In this document: positions 4,502 through 5,613 of the stretch, one piece after another
Position numbering within the stretch: position 1 is the first letter of the stretch
Layout of the letters: each line of letters starts with the position of its first letter
NCBI GenBank assembly: GCA_937872125.1
Contig: CALMNY010000344.1
Span: forward strand, 1-5,613
Origin: an uncultured Candidatus Competibacteraceae bacterium
GTDB taxonomy: Bacteria; Pseudomonadota; Gammaproteobacteria; Competibacterales; Competibacteraceae
Direction: 5' to 3'
Length of the DNA stretch: 5,613 bases
The notes under the pieces: model-generated
The model's input: only the letters and a program-made list of their open reading frames with translations
Database searches by the model: none
Told to the model about the DNA's origin: nothing
Program-made: the position numbers and the translations under genes

Positions 4502-5613
4502 ATGCCCACCCAGACGCCCAAGACTACCTATCTCCAGGATTACGCGCCGCCCGCCTACCGTATTCCAACCGTGGACCTGCGGTTTGAACTGGGCGAAGAC
4601 CACACCCTGGTCCATTCCCGCCTGCACGTGATCCGCGCCCGCTCCGCGCCCGCCGGAACGCCGCTGGCGCTGGATGGCCAGCATCTGGAACTGATTGCGC
4701 TGGAACTGAACGGCGCCCCGCTCGCCGCCGAATGCTATCAGGTGGACGCCAACCACCTGACCTTGCTTGATCCGCCCGCCGAATTTGAACTGGCGGTGGT
4801 TACCCGTATTCACCCCCAGGACAACGCTGCCCTGGAGGGTCTCTACCAGTCCAGCGGCAATTTCTGCACCCAGTGCGAAGCAGAGGGCTTTCGCCGGATC
4901 ACCTATTTCCTCGACCGCCCCGATGTGATGGCGGTATTCACCACCACGCTGGTCGCGGACCAGGCCCGCTATCCAGTGCTGTTGTCCAATGGCAACCCGG
5001 TCGCCAGCGGCGCGCTGGACGATGGCCGCCATTGGGTGCGATGGCATGATCCATTTCCCAAGCCCTGCTATTTATTCGCCCTGGTCGCCGGCCATTTGCA
5101 GCACATCGAAGATCAGTTCGTCACCCGATCGGGGCGCACGGTGACTTTGCGGATCTATGTCGAGCCGGCAAATAGAGACCAGTGCGACCACGCGATGTAC
5201 GCGCTCAAACAGGCGATGGCCTGGGACGAGCAGCGGTTCGGGCTGGAGTACGACCTGGACTTGTACCAGATCGTCGCGGTCGGTGATTTCAACATGGGCG
5301 CGATGGAGAACAAGGGCCTCAACGTCTTCAACACCAAGTACGTGCTGGCCAAGCCGGAAACCGCCACCGACGCCGACTATCAGGGCATTCTGGGCGTGAT
5401 CGGCCATGAATATTTCCACAACTGGACCGGCAACCGGGTGACCTGCCGCGACTGGTTCCAGCTCAGCCTTAAGGAAGGGCTGACCGTGTTCCGCGATCAG
5501 GAATTCTCCAGCGATCTCGGTTCGCGCGGGGTCAAGCGCATCGAAGACGTGCGCGTGCTGCGCAGCAGCCAGTTCCCGCAGGACGCCGGGCCGTTGGCGC
5601 ATCCGGTGCGGCC
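4502..5613 (+). CDS. pepN: Aminopeptidase N (M1 family), N-terminal part; 3' end outside window
   Basis: PepN is a cytoplasmic zinc metallopeptidase that removes N-terminal residues from peptides in the last steps of protein turnover. The frame is open from ATG 4502 to the window edge, giving 370 codons plus two bases; E. coli PepN has 870 residues, so more than half is missing. The visible part covers the N-terminal beta domain, which starts [20 protein letters not shown] as in E. coli-type PepN, and the start of the thermolysin-like catalytic domain. The substrate-anchoring GAMEN motif is at 266-270. The zinc site is HEYFH (302-306) with NW following and Glu325 in LKEGLT, the HEXXH-X18-E pattern, five residues later than in E. 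coli. The sequence then continues through [23 protein letters not shown] (4488-4492) supplies a ribosome-binding site 9 nt upstream. It follows orn in the same direction and may be cotranscribed. Confidence 0.96.
   Translation, partial: MPTQTPKTTYLQDYAPPAYRIPTVDLRFELGEDHTLVHSRLHVIRARSAPAGTPLALDGQHLELIALELNGAPLAAECYQVDANHLTLLDPPAEFELAVVTRIHPQDNAALEGLYQSSGNFCTQCEAEGFRRITYFLDRPDVMAVFTTTLVADQARYPVLLSNGNPVASGALDDGRHWVRWHDPFPKPCYLFALVAGHLQHIEDQFVTRSGRTVTLRIYVEPANRDQCDHAMYALKQAMAWDEQRFGLEYDLDLYQIVAVGDFNMGAMENKGLNVFNTKYVLAKPETATDADYQGILGVIGHEYFHNWTGNRVTCRDWFQLSLKEGLTVFRDQEFSSDLGSRGVKRIEDVRVLRSSQFPQDAGPLAHPVR

Noticed and set aside
4310..5047. 245-codon open frame on the - strand across the orn end and pepN start
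   Set aside because: It is antisense to pepN, which carries full M1 signatures, and its translation is low in recognisable features.
5072..5602. 176-codon open frame on the - strand within pepN
   Set aside because: It is a shadow of the pepN frame, which is open and motif-rich across the same bases.

Overview
The window looks like chromosomal DNA from a GC-rich gammaproteobacterium. The strongest clue is the divergent rsgA/orn pair, an arrangement also found in Escherichia coli, followed by a PepN of the E. coli type. The genus cannot be fixed from sequence reading alone. I see no phage, plasmid, transposase or CRISPR signature. Most of the window is ordinary housekeeping sequence, and the less usual parts are in the left third.

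Layout, left to right. Positions 2-130 hold the 3' end of a Crp/Fnr-type regulator (+). Positions 131-305 hold a compact nested palindrome: an inverted pair of REP-like hairpins (a REPIN-like unit, 213-281) inside a second, outer inverted repeat (180-192/298-310). The outer right arm supplies the stop codon of the next gene. Positions 306-1217 (-) encode a CbiM/NikM-type nickel/cobalt uptake membrane protein fused to a PDGLE (CbiN-like) domain, with no ATPase or EcfT partner in the window. Positions 1218-1542 are a 325-bp divergent intergenic stretch. It contains a plausible sigma70 promoter reading right, and the predicted leader has a 5' hairpin and an 8-nt perfect anti-Shine-Dalgarno segment. 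This leader precedes an unrecognised 131-residue soluble protein (1543-1938, +).

Positions 2050-3680 (-) form a two-gene unit: rsgA (ribosome-assembly GTPase), then a LysE/RhtB-family exporter overlapping it by ATGA. A short divergent region with a GC-rich hairpin separates rsgA from orn (oligoribonuclease, 3795-4373, +). After a 128-bp gap comes pepN (4502 to the window end, +), cut by the window edge after about 370 codons.

Functional links are limited. RsgA, Orn and PepN all serve the turnover end of gene expression: 30S maturation, the last step of RNA decay, and peptide recycling. The metal transporter and the unknown protein are divergent neighbours and could share control, but nothing in the sequence proves it. 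The observations most worth following are the nested REPIN-like element, the structured leader of the unknown gene, and the isolated CbiM-PDGLE protein.
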